Source: Rhodovulum robiginosum (GTDB lineage: Bacteria; Pseudomonadota; Alphaproteobacteria; Rhodobacterales; Rhodobacteraceae). From it: 64,000 nt of DNA. The stretch is from assembly GCF_003944755.1 (NCBI RefSeq), contig NZ_RWGU01000051.1:434001-498000 (forward strand), written 5' to 3'. The position numbers and the translations under genes were made by a program. Numbering within the stretch: position 1 is the first letter of the stretch; every line of letters begins with the position of its first letter. Shown in pieces: positions 8,828 through 18,900 of this stretch. The notes under the pieces were generated by a model. The model saw nothing but the letters and a program-made list of their open reading frames with translations, ran no database searches and was not told where the DNA came from.

Positions 8828-9589
8828 ATGATCCCCCCCAAATCCGCGATGCGCATTGGATGCGCTGCCCTGCTGGCGCTGCTCGTGCCGACCGACCCGG
8901 CCCGCGCGGGCGAGACGCTTGCCGCCGTGGCCGCCAATTTCACCGAGGCGGCCAAGGAAATCGGCACGGCCTTTGCCGATGCCACCGGCCACACGGTGAG
9001 CTACAGTTTCGGCCCGACCGGGCAGATCTACACCCAGATCACGCAAGGTGCGCCTTTCGAGCTGTTCCTCGCTGCCGATCAGGCCCGCCCCGAACGGGCC
9101 GAGGCCGAGGGTTACGCCGTGCCGGGCGCGCGCTTTACCTACGCGGTCGGCCAACTGGTGCTGTGGAGCCCCGATCCCGCCAGGGTCGCGGGCCGCGACG
9201 CGCTGGCCGCCCCCGATCTCACCCATATCGCCATCGCCAACCCCAGGACCGCCCCCTATGGCGCGGCAGCGGTCGAGGTGATGAGGGCGTTGGGCGTCTA
9301 CGATGCGCTGGCGCCCAAGCTCGTTGAGGGCAAGAGCATCAGCCAGGCCCATCAATTCGTCGCCACCGGCAATGCAGAGGTGGGCTTTGTCGCGCTGTCG
9401 CAGATCGTTGGCCACGACGCGGGGTCGCGCTGGGCGGTGCCGCAGGAGATGTATACCCCGATCCGGCAGGACGCGGTGCTGCTGGCCGCCGGTGCCGACA
9501 GCGCCGCCGCGAAGGCCTACCTTGCCTTTTTGCAGGGCCCCGAGGCCCGCGCGATCATCGCCCGATACGGCTACGGCACGGGAGACTGA
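8828..9589 (+). CDS. modA: Molybdate ABC transporter, periplasmic binding protein
   Basis: A 253-residue molybdate-binding protein. A signal peptide ends near PARAGETL; the mature part shows AAVAANFTEAAKEIG and the FGPTGQIYTQI stretch typical of ModA. It delivers molybdate (or tungstate) to ModBC. The ATG at 8828 is chosen over a TTG at 8819 because GAAGG at 8812-8816 is too close to the TTG; an ATG at 8849 is a further option. It is followed 3 bases later by modB. Confidence 0.92.
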   Translation: MIPPKSAMRIGCAALLALLVPTDPARAGETLAAVAANFTEAAKEIGTAFADATGHTVSYSFGPTGQIYTQITQGAPFELFLAADQARPERAEAEGYAVPGARFTYAVGQLVLWSPDPARVAGRDALAAPDLTHIAIANPRTAPYGAAAVEVMRALGVYDALAPKLVEGKSISQAHQFVATGNAEVGFVALSQIVGHDAGSRWAVPQEMYTPIRQDAVLLAAGADSAAAKAYLAFLQGPEARAIIARYGYGTGD

Positions 9590-9592
9590 CCC

Positions 9593-10276
9593 ATGGCAGA
9601 AGGCGCCCTGCTGGACGCGGCCATGATCGAGACGATCATGCTGACGCTCAAGCTGGCAACGGTCACGACCGTCGTGCTGCTGTTGGTTGGCACCCCCCTG
9701 GCGTGGTGGCTGGCCCGGTCGCGCGGGCTGTGGAAAGACGTGGTCGCCACGGTCGTGGCCCTGCCCATCGTGCTGCCGCCGACGGTGCTGGGCTTTTACC
9801 TGCTGATCGCGATGGGGCCGGACTCGCCCCTGACCGCGCTTTTGGGCCGCAAGCTGTCCTTTACCTTCGAGGGGCTCGTGGTCGGGTCGGTCGTCTATTC
9901 GCTGCCCTTCGTGGTCAACCCGATCCGCAACGCGTTCGAGGCGATGGGCCCGCGCCCGATGGAGGTGGCAGCGACGCTGCGCGCCTCGCCTCTCGACGCG
10001 TTCTTCACGGTTGCGTTGCCGCTGGCGCTGCCGGGGCTCTTTACCGGCGCGATCCTGGGGTTTGCCCATACGGTGGGCGAGTTCGGCGTGGTGCTGATGA
10101 TCGGCGGCGGCATTCCGGGCGTGACCAAGGTGCTGTCGGTCACCATCTTCGACTATGTCGAGACGCTGCAATGGGCCAAGGCGCATATCCTGGCCGGTGG
10201 CATGCTGGCGATGTCGTTCGTCGTGATCCTTGCGATGATGCTGGCCGAGCGGCGGCTGAAGAAGGCGCGGCGATGA
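9593..10276 (+). CDS. modB: Molybdate ABC transporter permease
   Basis: A 227-residue inner-membrane permease with five to six helices. The EAA loop that contacts the ATPase is visible as [20 protein letters not shown], and [16 protein letters not shown] is characteristic of ModB. It forms the homodimeric channel of the molybdate importer. It starts 3 bases after modA and its end overlaps modC by ATGA, so translation of the three genes is coupled. Confidence 0.95.
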   Translation: MAEGALLDAAMIETIMLTLKLATVTTVVLLLVGTPLAWWLARSRGLWKDVVATVVALPIVLPPTVLGFYLLIAMGPDSPLTALLGRKLSFTFEGLVVGSVVYSLPFVVNPIRNAFEAMGPRPMEVAATLRASPLDAFFTVALPLALPGLFTGAILGFAHTVGEFGVVLMIGGGIPGVTKVLSVTIFDYVETLQWAKAHILAGGMLAMSFVVILAMMLAERRLKKARR

Positions 10277-11397
10277 TCGAGGCATCCTTTCGCGGGCGGC
10301 TGGGCAGCTTCGATCTGGATGTCGGGTTTGCGGTGCCGGGCCGGGGCATCACGGCGCTTTTCGGCCCGTCGGGCTGCGGCAAGACCACGGTGTTGCGCGC
10401 CGTCGCGGGCCTGATGCGCCTGCCCGGCGGGCAGCTTTGCGTCAATGGCGCGCAATGGCAGGCGGGCCGCCGCTTTGTCCCGCCGCACCGCCGCGCCATC
10501 GGCTACGTTTTTCAAGAGGCCAGCCTTTTTCCCCATCTGTCGGTCGAGGCGAACCTGCGTTTCGGCCTGCGCCGCGCCCGGTGTGCGCCCCGTATCGGGA
10601 TGGACGATGTGGTGGCGCTGCTCGGCATCGCGCCCTTGTTCGACCGCCCGGCGGAAATGCTGTCGGGGGGAGAGCGTCAGCGGGTGGCCATCGGGCGGGC
10701 GCTCTTGTCCCAGCCCGACCTTCTGTTGATGGACGAGCCGCTATCGGCGCTCGACCGGTTTTCCAAGGATGACATCCTGCCCTATCTTGAACGGCTGCAC
10801 GCGGCGCTGTCGATCCCGGTGCTCTACGTCAGCCACGACATCGCCGAGGTCGAACGGCTGGCCGATACGCTGGTGCTGATGCAGGCGGGCCGTGTGCGTG
10901 CCGCGGGGCCGATCGCCGATCTTTTGGCCGATCCCGCGCTGCCGCTCATCCACTTGCCAGAGCCTGCCGCGGTGATCGACGGCAAGGTGATCGCATCCGA
11001 CCCGCAATACGGGCTGTGCGATGTGAACGTGCCCGGCGGTGTCGTGGTGGTGCCAGGCGATCTCGGACCGCCCGGCACGCGCTGCCGGCTGCGCATCCCG
11101 GCCAGCGATGTCAGCCTCGGGCGCCACGTGCCGCTCGACACCACGATCCTGAACGCCTTGCCCGCGCGGATCGAGGGCGCCGAGACGACCCGCGACCACC
11201 AGATGACCGTGCGCCTTCGGCTGGGCGCCGACGGCGAGGGGGCGGCGCTGCTGGCCCGCGTCTCGCGCAAGTCATGGGACCGGCTGGGCCTGCACCAGGG
11301 CGAGCAGGTCGTCGCCCGGCTGAAGGCGGTGGCGCTGGCCGAGTCCGGCCCGCCATCCGGTCCAGTGCCGGATCCGGCGGAAAACAGGCGCGGCTAG
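10273..11397 (+). CDS. modC: Molybdate ABC transporter ATP-binding protein
   Basis: A 374-residue ABC ATPase. Walker A is GPSGCGKTT, the signature motif [16 protein letters not shown], Walker [13 protein letters not shown], and the switch histidine lies in YVSHDIAEV. The last ~110 residues are a TOBE-type regulatory region ending with [17 protein letters not shown], as in other ModC proteins. The start is the ATG overlapping the modB stop (ATGA). It energises molybdate uptake; the TOBE domain allows feedback inhibition in related transporters. Confidence 0.95.
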   Translation: MIEASFRGRLGSFDLDVGFAVPGRGITALFGPSGCGKTTVLRAVAGLMRLPGGQLCVNGAQWQAGRRFVPPHRRAIGYVFQEASLFPHLSVEANLRFGLRRARCAPRIGMDDVVALLGIAPLFDRPAEMLSGGERQRVAIGRALLSQPDLLLMDEPLSALDRFSKDDILPYLERLHAALSIPVLYVSHDIAEVERLADTLVLMQAGRVRAAGPIADLLADPALPLIHLPEPAAVIDGKVIASDPQYGLCDVNVPGGVVVVPGDLGPPGTRCRLRIPASDVSLGRHVPLDTTILNALPARIEGAETTRDHQMTVRLRLGADGEGAALLARVSRKSWDRLGLHQGEQVVARLKAVALAESGPPSGPVPDPAENRRG

Positions 11398-11511
11398 GGG
11401 CCCTTTGACCTGCGGTCGCGCTCGTTTCCGGGCCCATCGGGGCGGAAAGGCAAACCGCCGGCTTGCGCCGGACACTTGAATTCATCACGCCCAACTGCAA
11501 GTCTGCCGCAT

Positions 11512-11590
11512 GCAACAGGGGCGTTCGCATCGCGCGGGCTGAGAAGCACCCTTTGAACCTGACCCGGATCATGCCGGCGGAGGAAGTTGC
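11512..11590 (+). ncRNA. TPP riboswitch (THI element)
   Basis: The aptamer is recognisable from GGGCTGAGAA (pyrimidine-binding side, 11536-11545), ACCCTTTGAACCTGA and CCGGATCATGCCGGCGG. Helix P1 closes with GCAAC (11512-11516) and GTTGC (11586-11590). It sits 54 bases upstream of thiM in the right orientation and controls thiMED. Confidence 0.93.
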
Positions 11591-11642
11591 GGGGCCACAT
11601 CGCGCGCGATGTGCGTCCCGTGCCTCCGCCCCAAAGGAGGCA
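11576..11642 (+). promoter_or_regulatory. Riboswitch expression platform: SD-sequestering hairpin and its competitor
   Basis: TGCCTCC (11621-11627) and GGAGGCA (11636-11642) form a perfect 7-bp stem that buries the thiM Shine-Dalgarno. CCTCCGCC (11623-11630) is also perfectly complementary to GGCGGAGG (11576-11583) inside the 3' part of the aptamer. A third hairpin, CACATCG/CGATGTG (11596-11602 with 11607-11613), lies between them. The layout predicts that TPP-bound aptamer frees the anti-SD to shut translation, and that without TPP the aptamer strand holds the anti-SD. Confidence 0.75.
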
Positions 11643-11644
11643 AG

Positions 11645-12436
11645 ATGACCAACCCCGGCGCCTATCTTCAGTCCGTGCGGGACACGGGCCCGCTCGTCCA
11701 CAACATCACCAATTTCGTGGCGATGAATTTCATGGCCAACGTCCTTCTTGCGATCGGCGCCTCGCCCGCGATGGTCCATGCCCGTGAAGAGGCGGCGGAA
11801 TTCGCCGGTCTGGCGCAGGCGCTGACGGTCAATATCGGCACCGCCGACACCGCCTGGGGCGCCGCGATGCAAGAGGCTGCCGCCGTGATGGCCAGGGCAG
11901 GCCGCCCCTGGGTCTTCGATCCGGTGGGGGTCGCGGCGACGCGGTTTCGCCAGGAGTTGTCCAACAGCCTGCTCGACCTGCGGCCCACGGTCGTGCGTGG
12001 CAACGCCTCGGAAATCCTCACGCTGGCCGGGCTGGGCGGCGCCGCGCAGGGTGTCGATGCGGGTGACACCGTCGAGGCCGCCGAGGGGGCGGCGGCGGCG
12101 CTGGCGCAGCGCACCGGCGGCGTGGTCGCCGTTTCGGGGCCGGTCGATTACGTCACCGACGGCGCCTGCGCCCTGCGCGTGGCGAACGGCCACCCGCTGA
12201 TGGCCCGGATCACGGTGATGGGGTGCTCGCTCAACGGTGTGATCGCGGCCTTTTGCGTCGGCCAGCCGACGCTCGACGCGACGGCCGCCGCGCTCGCCGC
12301 CTACGGCGTGGCCGGAGAGGCCGCAGGCCGCGAGGCGCACGGGCCGGGCAGCTTTCAGCCGGCCTTCCTGGACGCGCTGTATCGCCTGACGCCGACCGCG
12401 CTGGACGCCTCGGCCCGGGTCGAGGCGGTGACATGA
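11645..12436 (+). CDS. thiM: Hydroxyethylthiazole kinase
   Basis: A 263-residue kinase that phosphorylates 4-methyl-5-(2-hydroxyethyl)thiazole in thiamine salvage. The N-terminal HNITNFVAMNFMANVLLAIGASPAM block and the FDPVG segment are family hallmarks. The catalytic-loop cysteine is present in VMGCSLNG, but the usual GTGC reads VMGC, an uncommon variant. The start is the ATG at 11645, 4 bases after the strong AAAGGAGG; the frame also extends to 11609 inside the regulatory hairpins, which is rejected. It overlaps thiE by ATGA. Confidence 0.92.
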   Translation: MTNPGAYLQSVRDTGPLVHNITNFVAMNFMANVLLAIGASPAMVHAREEAAEFAGLAQALTVNIGTADTAWGAAMQEAAAVMARAGRPWVFDPVGVAATRFRQELSNSLLDLRPTVVRGNASEILTLAGLGGAAQGVDAGDTVEAAEGAAAALAQRTGGVVAVSGPVDYVTDGACALRVANGHPLMARITVMGCSLNGVIAAFCVGQPTLDATAAALAAYGVAGEAAGREAHGPGSFQPAFLDALYRLTPTALDASARVEAVT

Positions 12437-13041
12437 TCGGCCCGGTCTACGTCGTCACCGATCCCGGCGCGGCGCGGTCGATCATGGATCAGGCGCTGGC
12501 CGCTGCACGCGGCGGGGCCTGGGCGGTGCAACTGCGCGACAAGACCGCGAGCGATGCCCAGATGGCCCGGATGACCGGCGCGCTTATGCAGGCGCTGTGT
12601 CCCCTTGGCGTGCGCGTCTTCGTCAACGACCGGGTCGCGGTCGCGCAGGACACCGGGGCCGATCTGCATATCGGCCAGTCCGATGGCGACCCGCGCGCTG
12701 CGCGCGACCGGATCGCTCCTGACGCGCTGCTCGGTCTCTCGGTCGAGACCGTCGCGCAATGCGCCGCGATCCCCGAGGGCGTCAGCTATATCGGGGCGGG
12801 TCCGTTTCGTGCGACGGCGACGAAACCCGATGCGGCCCGGCCCATCGGCGCGGCGGGCCTTGCGCGCATCGTCGCCGCGTCGCCGGTGCCCACGGTGGCG
12901 ATCGGCGGGCTGGGCGCGGGGGATGTGCCCGCGCTGCGTCAGGCCGGGGCGCGTGGCATGGCGGTGGTCTCGGCGGTGTCCCGCGCGGCCGATCCCGAGG
13001 CCGCGACCCGAACCCTTGTCCAGACATGGAGGCAGACATGA
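12433..13041 (+). CDS. thiE: Thiamine phosphate synthase
   Basis: A 202-residue TIM-barrel enzyme that joins hydroxymethylpyrimidine diphosphate and thiazole phosphate to give thiamine phosphate. Visible motifs: VQLRDK near the start (phosphate and pyrimidine site), FVNDRV, DLHIGQSD, GPFRATATK and the C-terminal AIGGL. The ATG at 12433 overlaps the thiM stop and the gene overlaps thiD by ATGA. Length is normal for ThiE. Confidence 0.94.
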   Translation: MIGPVYVVTDPGAARSIMDQALAAARGGAWAVQLRDKTASDAQMARMTGALMQALCPLGVRVFVNDRVAVAQDTGADLHIGQSDGDPRAARDRIAPDALLGLSVETVAQCAAIPEGVSYIGAGPFRATATKPDAARPIGAAGLARIVAASPVPTVAIGGLGAGDVPALRQAGARGMAVVSAVSRAADPEAATRTLVQTWRQT

Positions 13042-13850
13042 TTGCGAACATCCTGGCGATCGCCGGGTCCGACCCGTCGGGCGGCGCCGGTATCCAGGCC
13101 GATATCAAGGCAATCTCGGCGAATGGCGGCTACGCCATGGCCGCGATCACCGCGCTGACGGCGCAGAACACGCAAGGCGTGCAGGGCGTCGCGCTGATCG
13201 ATCCCGAGATGGTCGGTGCGCAGATCGCCGCCATCCGAGAGGACGTGCGCATCGACGCTGTCAAGATCGGCATGTTGGGCAGCGCGGCCATTGCGGCGCG
13301 TGTCGCGGATGCGCTGGCCGGGCTTTCGGCACCCATCGTGCTGGACCCGGTGATGGTCGCCAAGGGCGGTGACCGCCTGCTCGCGCCCGAGGCCGTTGCC
13401 GCGGTGCGAGAGCGGCTGTTGCCCCGCGCGTCGGTTGTCACGCCGAACCTGCCCGAAGCCGCCGACCTTCTCGGGGACGTCCCGGCAACGACACGCGGCG
13501 AGATGGCAAGGCAGGCGTATGCCCTGCTCGGGCTCGGGTCCGGTGCCGTCCTGCTGAAAGGCGGGCATCTGGGCGGCAATGACAGCCCCGACCTGCTGGT
13601 TTCCGCCGAGGGCGAGCACTGGTTCGAGGGCCGGCGCTGCGCCACGGAAAACACCCACGGCACGGGCTGCACCCTCTCTTCGGCGCTGGCCGCGCAGCTT
13701 GGGCAGAAACGTCCACTGGCCGAGGCGGTCCGGCAGGCCAAGAGCTATATCTCCGGCGCCATCGCCCAGGCGGGTGCGCTGAACGTCGGGTCGGGTCACG
13801 GACCCGTCCACCATTTCCATGCCTTCACGCCGGAGACCGCCCGAACATGA
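13038..13850 (+). CDS. thiD: Hydroxymethylpyrimidine/phosphomethylpyrimidine kinase
   Basis: A 270-residue ribokinase-like enzyme carrying out both phosphorylations of hydroxymethylpyrimidine. The N-terminus NILAIAGSDPSGGAGIQADIK, MLGSAA, VTPNLPEA and the anion-hole stretch NTHGTGCTLSSA are all present. It starts within the thiE stop (ATGA) and is the last intact gene of the TPP-regulated operon; its own stop overlaps the ATG of a broken SDR gene. No thiC, thiG or thiS is here, so this is the salvage branch. Confidence 0.94.
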   Translation: MIANILAIAGSDPSGGAGIQADIKAISANGGYAMAAITALTAQNTQGVQGVALIDPEMVGAQIAAIREDVRIDAVKIGMLGSAAIAARVADALAGLSAPIVLDPVMVAKGGDRLLAPEAVAAVRERLLPRASVVTPNLPEAADLLGDVPATTRGEMARQAYALLGLGSGAVLLKGGHLGGNDSPDLLVSAEGEHWFEGRRCATENTHGTGCTLSSALAAQLGQKRPLAEAVRQAKSYISGAIAQAGALNVGSGHGPVHHFHAFTPETART

Positions 13851-13994
13851 CACCGCACATAAAAAACCGGACCGTGCTGATCACCGGGGCCGGCCGCGGC
13901 CTTGGGGCCGCGATTGCCCGTGCCTGTGCCCGCGAGGGCGCGCGCGGTCACGGGCCAGACGCTGGTCGTCGATGACGGGCTGGTCTGCTGCTGA
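13847..13994 (+). pseudogene. Short-chain dehydrogenase remnant with an internal deletion
   Basis: The ATG at 13847 overlaps the thiD stop and reads into an SDR N-terminus with the NAD(P)-binding motif TGAGRGLG, then closes at 13975 after 42 residues. In another frame, from about 13950 to the stop at 13992-13994, the sequence reads VTGQTLVVDDGLVC, the typical SDR C-terminal end. So both ends of one SDR gene survive while the middle (about 180-200 codons, judged from family length) is gone and the junction is out of frame. The overlap with thiD suggests it was once the last gene of the operon. Confidence 0.75.
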
Positions 13995-14095
13995 GCGATT
14001 GGCGGGCGTTGCCTGTCCCGCGCGGTCCAGCTTGGGACCTGCGCCGGCTTTCGTGTAGGCTGGTGCGCGGAACAGGCAGACCGGGGGATGGCGCA

Positions 14096-15889
14096 ATGTG
14101 GACTTGGCTGATCGCATTTCTGATCGCATTTTTCGTGAGCGGGGCCGCTACGGCACAGCAAGAGGCCGATACCGTCGCGCCCGAGGCCGGGTCGGACGCG
14201 GCGGCGGCCTTTGCCGGCCTGTCCGCGGACGCCCGCGCGGCGATGATGGCCAAGCAGGCGGGCCGGCCGACCGAGGCAGGCGAATGGATGGTCGCCGCGG
14301 CCAATCCGCTGGCTGTCGAGGCCGGGGCGCGCGTGCTGCGCGCGGGCGGCAGCGCGGCGGATGCGATGGTGGCGGTGCAGGCCGTTCTCGGCCTGGTCGA
14401 GCCGCAATCCTCGGGCCTTGGGGGCGGGGCGTTCCTGGTTTGGTACGACGCCGAATCCAGCGCGATCACGACGCTGGACGGGCGCGAGACGGCCCCGCTG
14501 GCCGCCACCCCGCGGCTGTTCCAGACGGCCCAGGGCGAGCCGTTGAAGTTTTTCGACGCTGTCGTCGGCGGGCGCTCGGTCGGCACGCCGGGCACACCGA
14601 TGCTGATGGAAGAGGCGCATCGGCGCTGGGGCAGGGCGAACTGGGCGGGGTTGTTCGACGACGCCATCGCGCTGGCCGAGGACGGGTTCACGGTGTCGCC
14701 GCGGCTGGCCGATCTTGTCGCCGGTGACGCGAAGCGCCTGCGCCGCTTTCCCGCGACCGAGGCCTATTTCTTTCCCGACGGGGGCCCCATCGCGGCCGGG
14801 GACCGCCTGACCAACCGGCCCTATGCCGCGACGTTGCGCCAGATCGCCGGTGACGGCGCGCGGGCCTTTTACGCAGGTGCTGTGGCCGAGGAGATCGTGG
14901 CCAAGGTGCGCGGCGCCGGGGGCAACCCCGGTGTTCTTTCGACCGTTGATCTTGCGCTATACCGGGTCAAGGAACGTCCGCCGGTCTGCGTCGCCTATCG
15001 CGGCCACGACGTCTGCGGGATGGGCCCGCCGTCGTCGGGCGCGCTGACGGTCGGGCAGATCCTGGGCATGCTGGCGCATTACGACCTTGCCGGGCTGGGC
15101 CCGCAGTCGGCGGAAAGCTGGCGCCTGATCGGCGACGCCTCGCGCCTGGCCTTTGCCGACCGGGGCCGCTACATGGCCGATGCCGATTTCGTACCGGTCC
15201 CCGCCGAGGGCCTGGTCGATCCGGCCTACCTTGCCGAGCGCGCCGAATTGCTGTCGGGCGACGATGCGCTGCCGCAGGTCAGCCCCGGCGCGCCGCAATG
15301 GGACCATGCGTTCCTGTGGGCCGACGACATGTCGATAGAGCTGCCGTCGACCTCGCATATCTCGATCGTCGATGCCCAGGGCAACGCCCTGTCGATGACC
15401 ACCACCATCGAGAACGCGTTCGGATCGCGGCTGTTCGTGCGCGGCTTTCTGCTCAACAACGAACTGACCGATTTCTCGTTTCGAACCCATGCCGACGGCG
15501 TGCCGATCGCCAACCGCGTCGAGCCGGGCAAGCGGCCGCGCTCGTCGATGTCCCCGACGATCGTTCTGAAAGACGGCCAACCCGTGCTGGTGATCGGCAG
15601 CCCCGGCGGCAGCCGGATCATCGGCTATGTGGCGCAGGCGATCATCGCCCATCTCGACTGGGGCATGGATGTGCAGCAGGCGGTGGCGATGCCGCATCTC
15701 GTCAATCGCTTCGGCAGCTACGACCTGGAAGAGGGGACAAGGGCGACCGAGCTGTCGCAGGCGCTGGCGGCGTATGGCTACGAGGTGGGGGCGCGCGACC
15801 TGAACTCGGGCCTTCACGCGATCGCGGTCGGGCAAACCCTGCAAGGCGGTGCCGATCCGCGGCGCGAGGGCATCGCCCTGGGCCAATGA
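14096..15889 (+). CDS. ggt: Gamma-glutamyltransferase
   Basis: A 597-residue Ntn-hydrolase that cleaves or transfers the gamma-glutamyl group of glutathione in the periplasm. A signal peptide covers about residues 1-20 (hydrophobic WLIAFLIAFFVSG). The autoprocessing site is in STSHISIVDAQGNALSMTTT: the threonine of TSH, about residue 419, should become the nucleophile and N-terminus of the small subunit. GSPGGSRIIGYVAQ near the end is another family motif. The ATG at 14096 is preferred over an upstream in-frame start because the signal peptide begins there. It stands alone, convergent with the RND permease. Confidence 0.93.
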   Translation: MWTWLIAFLIAFFVSGAATAQQEADTVAPEAGSDAAAAFAGLSADARAAMMAKQAGRPTEAGEWMVAAANPLAVEAGARVLRAGGSAADAMVAVQAVLGLVEPQSSGLGGGAFLVWYDAESSAITTLDGRETAPLAATPRLFQTAQGEPLKFFDAVVGGRSVGTPGTPMLMEEAHRRWGRANWAGLFDDAIALAEDGFTVSPRLADLVAGDAKRLRRFPATEAYFFPDGGPIAAGDRLTNRPYAATLRQIAGDGARAFYAGAVAEEIVAKVRGAGGNPGVLSTVDLALYRVKERPPVCVAYRGHDVCGMGPPSSGALTVGQILGMLAHYDLAGLGPQSAESWRLIGDASRLAFADRGRYMADADFVPVPAEGLVDPAYLAERAELLSGDDALPQVSPGAPQWDHAFLWADDMSIELPSTSHISIVDAQGNALSMTTTIENAFGSRLFVRGFLLNNELTDFSFRTHADGVPIANRVEPGKRPRSSMSPTIVLKDGQPVLVIGSPGGSRIIGYVAQAIIAHLDWGMDVQQAVAMPHLVNRFGSYDLEEGTRATELSQALAAYGYEVGARDLNSGLHAIAVGQTLQGGADPRREGIALGQ

Positions 15890-15930
15890 GGCCCGGCGGC
15901 GATCATGCGGCGCGCCGCGGCCAGCCGCGC

Positions 15931-18900
15931 TCAGGCCGACAGCGCCTCTTCCAGTTCGCGGGCGAGCTTGCGCGTTTCCACCGCACGGGGCGGTGAAAAG
16001 CGGGCGAGCAGGAGATAGGCCACGGGTGTGAGGTAGAGCGTCGACAGCGTCGCCAGCCCCAGCCCGCCGACGATCACCCAGCCAAGCGCCTCGCGTGCCT
16101 CGGCGCCGGCGCCGCTGGACAGGATCAGCGGCACGCCGCCCAGCACCGTCGAGGTCATCGTCATCATGACCGGCCGCAGGCGGATGGTGGCGGCGTCGAA
16201 GATCGCCTTGCCGATCTCCGCGCCGCCATCACGCAGCTGGTTGGCGAACTCGACGATCAGGATGCCGTTCTTGGCCATGATCCCGATCAGCATCACCAGG
16301 CCGATCTGGCTGTAGACGTTGAGGCTCTGCCCGGTCAGCAACAAGGCGACGACCGCGCAGGCCAGCCCCAGGGGCACCGTCGCCATCACCACGATGGCCG
16401 AGACGAAGCTTTCGAATTGGGCGGCCAGCACGAGAAACACCACCGCGATGGCAAAGCCGAAGATGATCGCCAGGCCCGAGTTGGTCTGGCCCAGCGTCGC
16501 GGCCTCGCCCAGCGGCACGATCCTGTTTTCCTCGGCCAGGAGATCCTCGCCCAGGCGCTCGACCTCGCGCAGCGCGTCACCGAGGGCCAGCTCGGGCGTC
16601 AGCCCGGCCGAGATCTCGACCGACCGGCTTTGGTCCTCGCGGTCGAGTTCCGGGGCGACGGCGCGTTCTTCGAGGCGGACGAAGCTGGACATCGGCACCA
16701 TCTGCCCGGCGCTGGTCTGCACGAACACGTTCTCCAGATCGCCGGGATCGTCCACCGGGTCGGAGGTCGACAGCATCTGCACGTCGTAACTCTTGTCGCC
16801 GATGAAGACCGAGCCCACGCTGCGCCCGTTCAGCACCGCCCTGAGCGCCTGTCCCAGCCCGGCGATGTCGATCCCGAGGTCGGAGGCGCGGGTGCGGTCG
16901 ATCTCGACGAAAAGCTGGGGCTGGGTGCGCTCGTATTCCAGCCGGACCGAGCCGAAGGCGGGGTTTTCCTCCATCCGCGCGACCAGGGTTTCGGACACCT
17001 CGGCCAGCTGCTCGTAGCTGTCGCCGGTGATCGCGAAACTCAGGCCCCGCCCGGCGCCGCGGATGCCCAGCGAATTGGGCTGGATCACGAAGGCGCGCAC
17101 GCCCACGATCTCTCTGAGCCGGGTGTTGATGTCGTCGACGATTTCCTGCTGGCTGCGTGCGCGGTCGTCCCAGCGCGCCAGCGTGAACACCATGAACCCG
17201 CGGTTATCCGCGCCGAAGCCGGAGATCGAGAAGACATTGGTGATCTCGCCGCTCTCGCGCAGGGTGGCCACCGCGTCCTCGATGCCGCGCATCTTGCCCT
17301 GGGTATATTCCAGCGAAACGCCTTGCGGCGCGGTGATCCTGAGCAGCGCCACGGCGCGGTCCTCGCGCGGGGTCAGCTCCTGGCGGATGCCGTCGGCGAC
17401 CAGCGCGGCGGTTGCCGCGAAGAGACCCGCGGCCAGCACCACGACGAAGGGCACCGCAAGCGCCCAGCCCAGGGTGCGGGCGTAAAGCGCGGCCAGCCGG
17501 GCGCCGACCCAGCCGATGGGGCCGGGCCGGCCGCCGGTGTCTTCCTTCAGCAGGCGGCTGGCCAGCACCGGGCACAGCGTCAGCGCCACCACCGACGAGA
17601 TCGCCACCGCGATCGCCAGCGTAAAGCCGAATTCGCGGAACAGCCCGCCCGCCTGCCCCGGCAAGAACGACAGCGGCACGAAGACGGCGGCCAGCGTGGC
17701 GGTGGTGGTGACGACGGCAAAGAACACCTGCTTGGTGCCCAGAACGGCGGCGGCGCGCGCGCCCATGCCCTCGGCCCGGCGGCGCACGATGTTTTCCAGC
17801 ACGACGATGGCGTCGTCCACCACCAGCCCGGTGGCCAGCACCAGCGCCAAGAGCGTCAGGATGTTGACCGAAAAGCCCACGAGATAGATCGCCGCAAGCG
17901 TGCCGATCAGCGCCACAGGCATCGTCAGGGCCGGGATCAGCGTGGCGCGCAGATCGCGCAGGAACACGAAGATCACCAGCACGACGATGCCGATGGCCAG
18001 CCCCAGGGTTTTCAGCACCTCGACGATCGCGCCCTTGACGAAGACCGCGTCGTCGGAGGTGACGAAGATCGAGATGTCGTCGGGCAGGGTGCGGTCCAGT
18101 TCCGCCACCGCCGCGCGGACCGCGCTGGAGATATCCAGCGTGTTGCTTCCGGCCTGCCGGATGATGCCCATGCCCACGCCGGTCTGACCGTTGGCGCGCA
18201 GGATCGTCTCGTTCGGCGCGGGGCCCAGGCTGACGCGGGCGACGTCGCGCAGATAGACATTGGGCGCGATCCTGAGCGCCTCGAACGCCTCGGACGAGGC
18301 CACCATGGCGGTGGTGCGCACGTTGATCGACTGCCGGTTTCCCGCCAGATCGCCCGCCGCCGCGTTGAACCCCGCATCGGCCAGCGCATCGCGCATGTCC
18401 GCCAGCGTCAGGCCCCGGCTTGCCAGCTGCGCCTGGTCGATATCGACACGGAAGATCGGCTCTGAATCGCCGTAGATATTGACATCGGCCACCCCCTCGA
18501 CCGAGACCAGCCGGTCCTCGACCCTGTCCTGGACGATTTCTGTCAACTCGTGCGAGCTGCGCGAGGGCGAGGTCACCGCGATGCGCATCACCGGCTGGGC
18601 GTCGGCATCGGCCTTGACGATCTCGGGGTCTTCGGCGCCGTCGGGCAGATCGTCCGCGATGCGCGCGACCACGTCGCGGGTGTCGGTGGCGGCCACGTCG
18701 ATGTCGATGCTTTCGGAAAACTCCAGCGTCACCCGGCTGCGCCCGAAGCGCGAGTTGGAAGAGATCGCGCGAATGCCGGCGACGCGGCCCACCGCGCCTT
18801 CGATCCGGCCCGTGACCTCCTGGTCGATGGTCTCGGGCGAGGCGCCGGGGAACTGCGTGGTCACGGTGACGACGGGCCGGTCGACGTTCGGCAATTCGCG

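Noticed and set aside
16417..18465. A 682-codon plus-strand frame opposite the RND permease.
   Set aside because: Antisense shadow of a certain RND gene.
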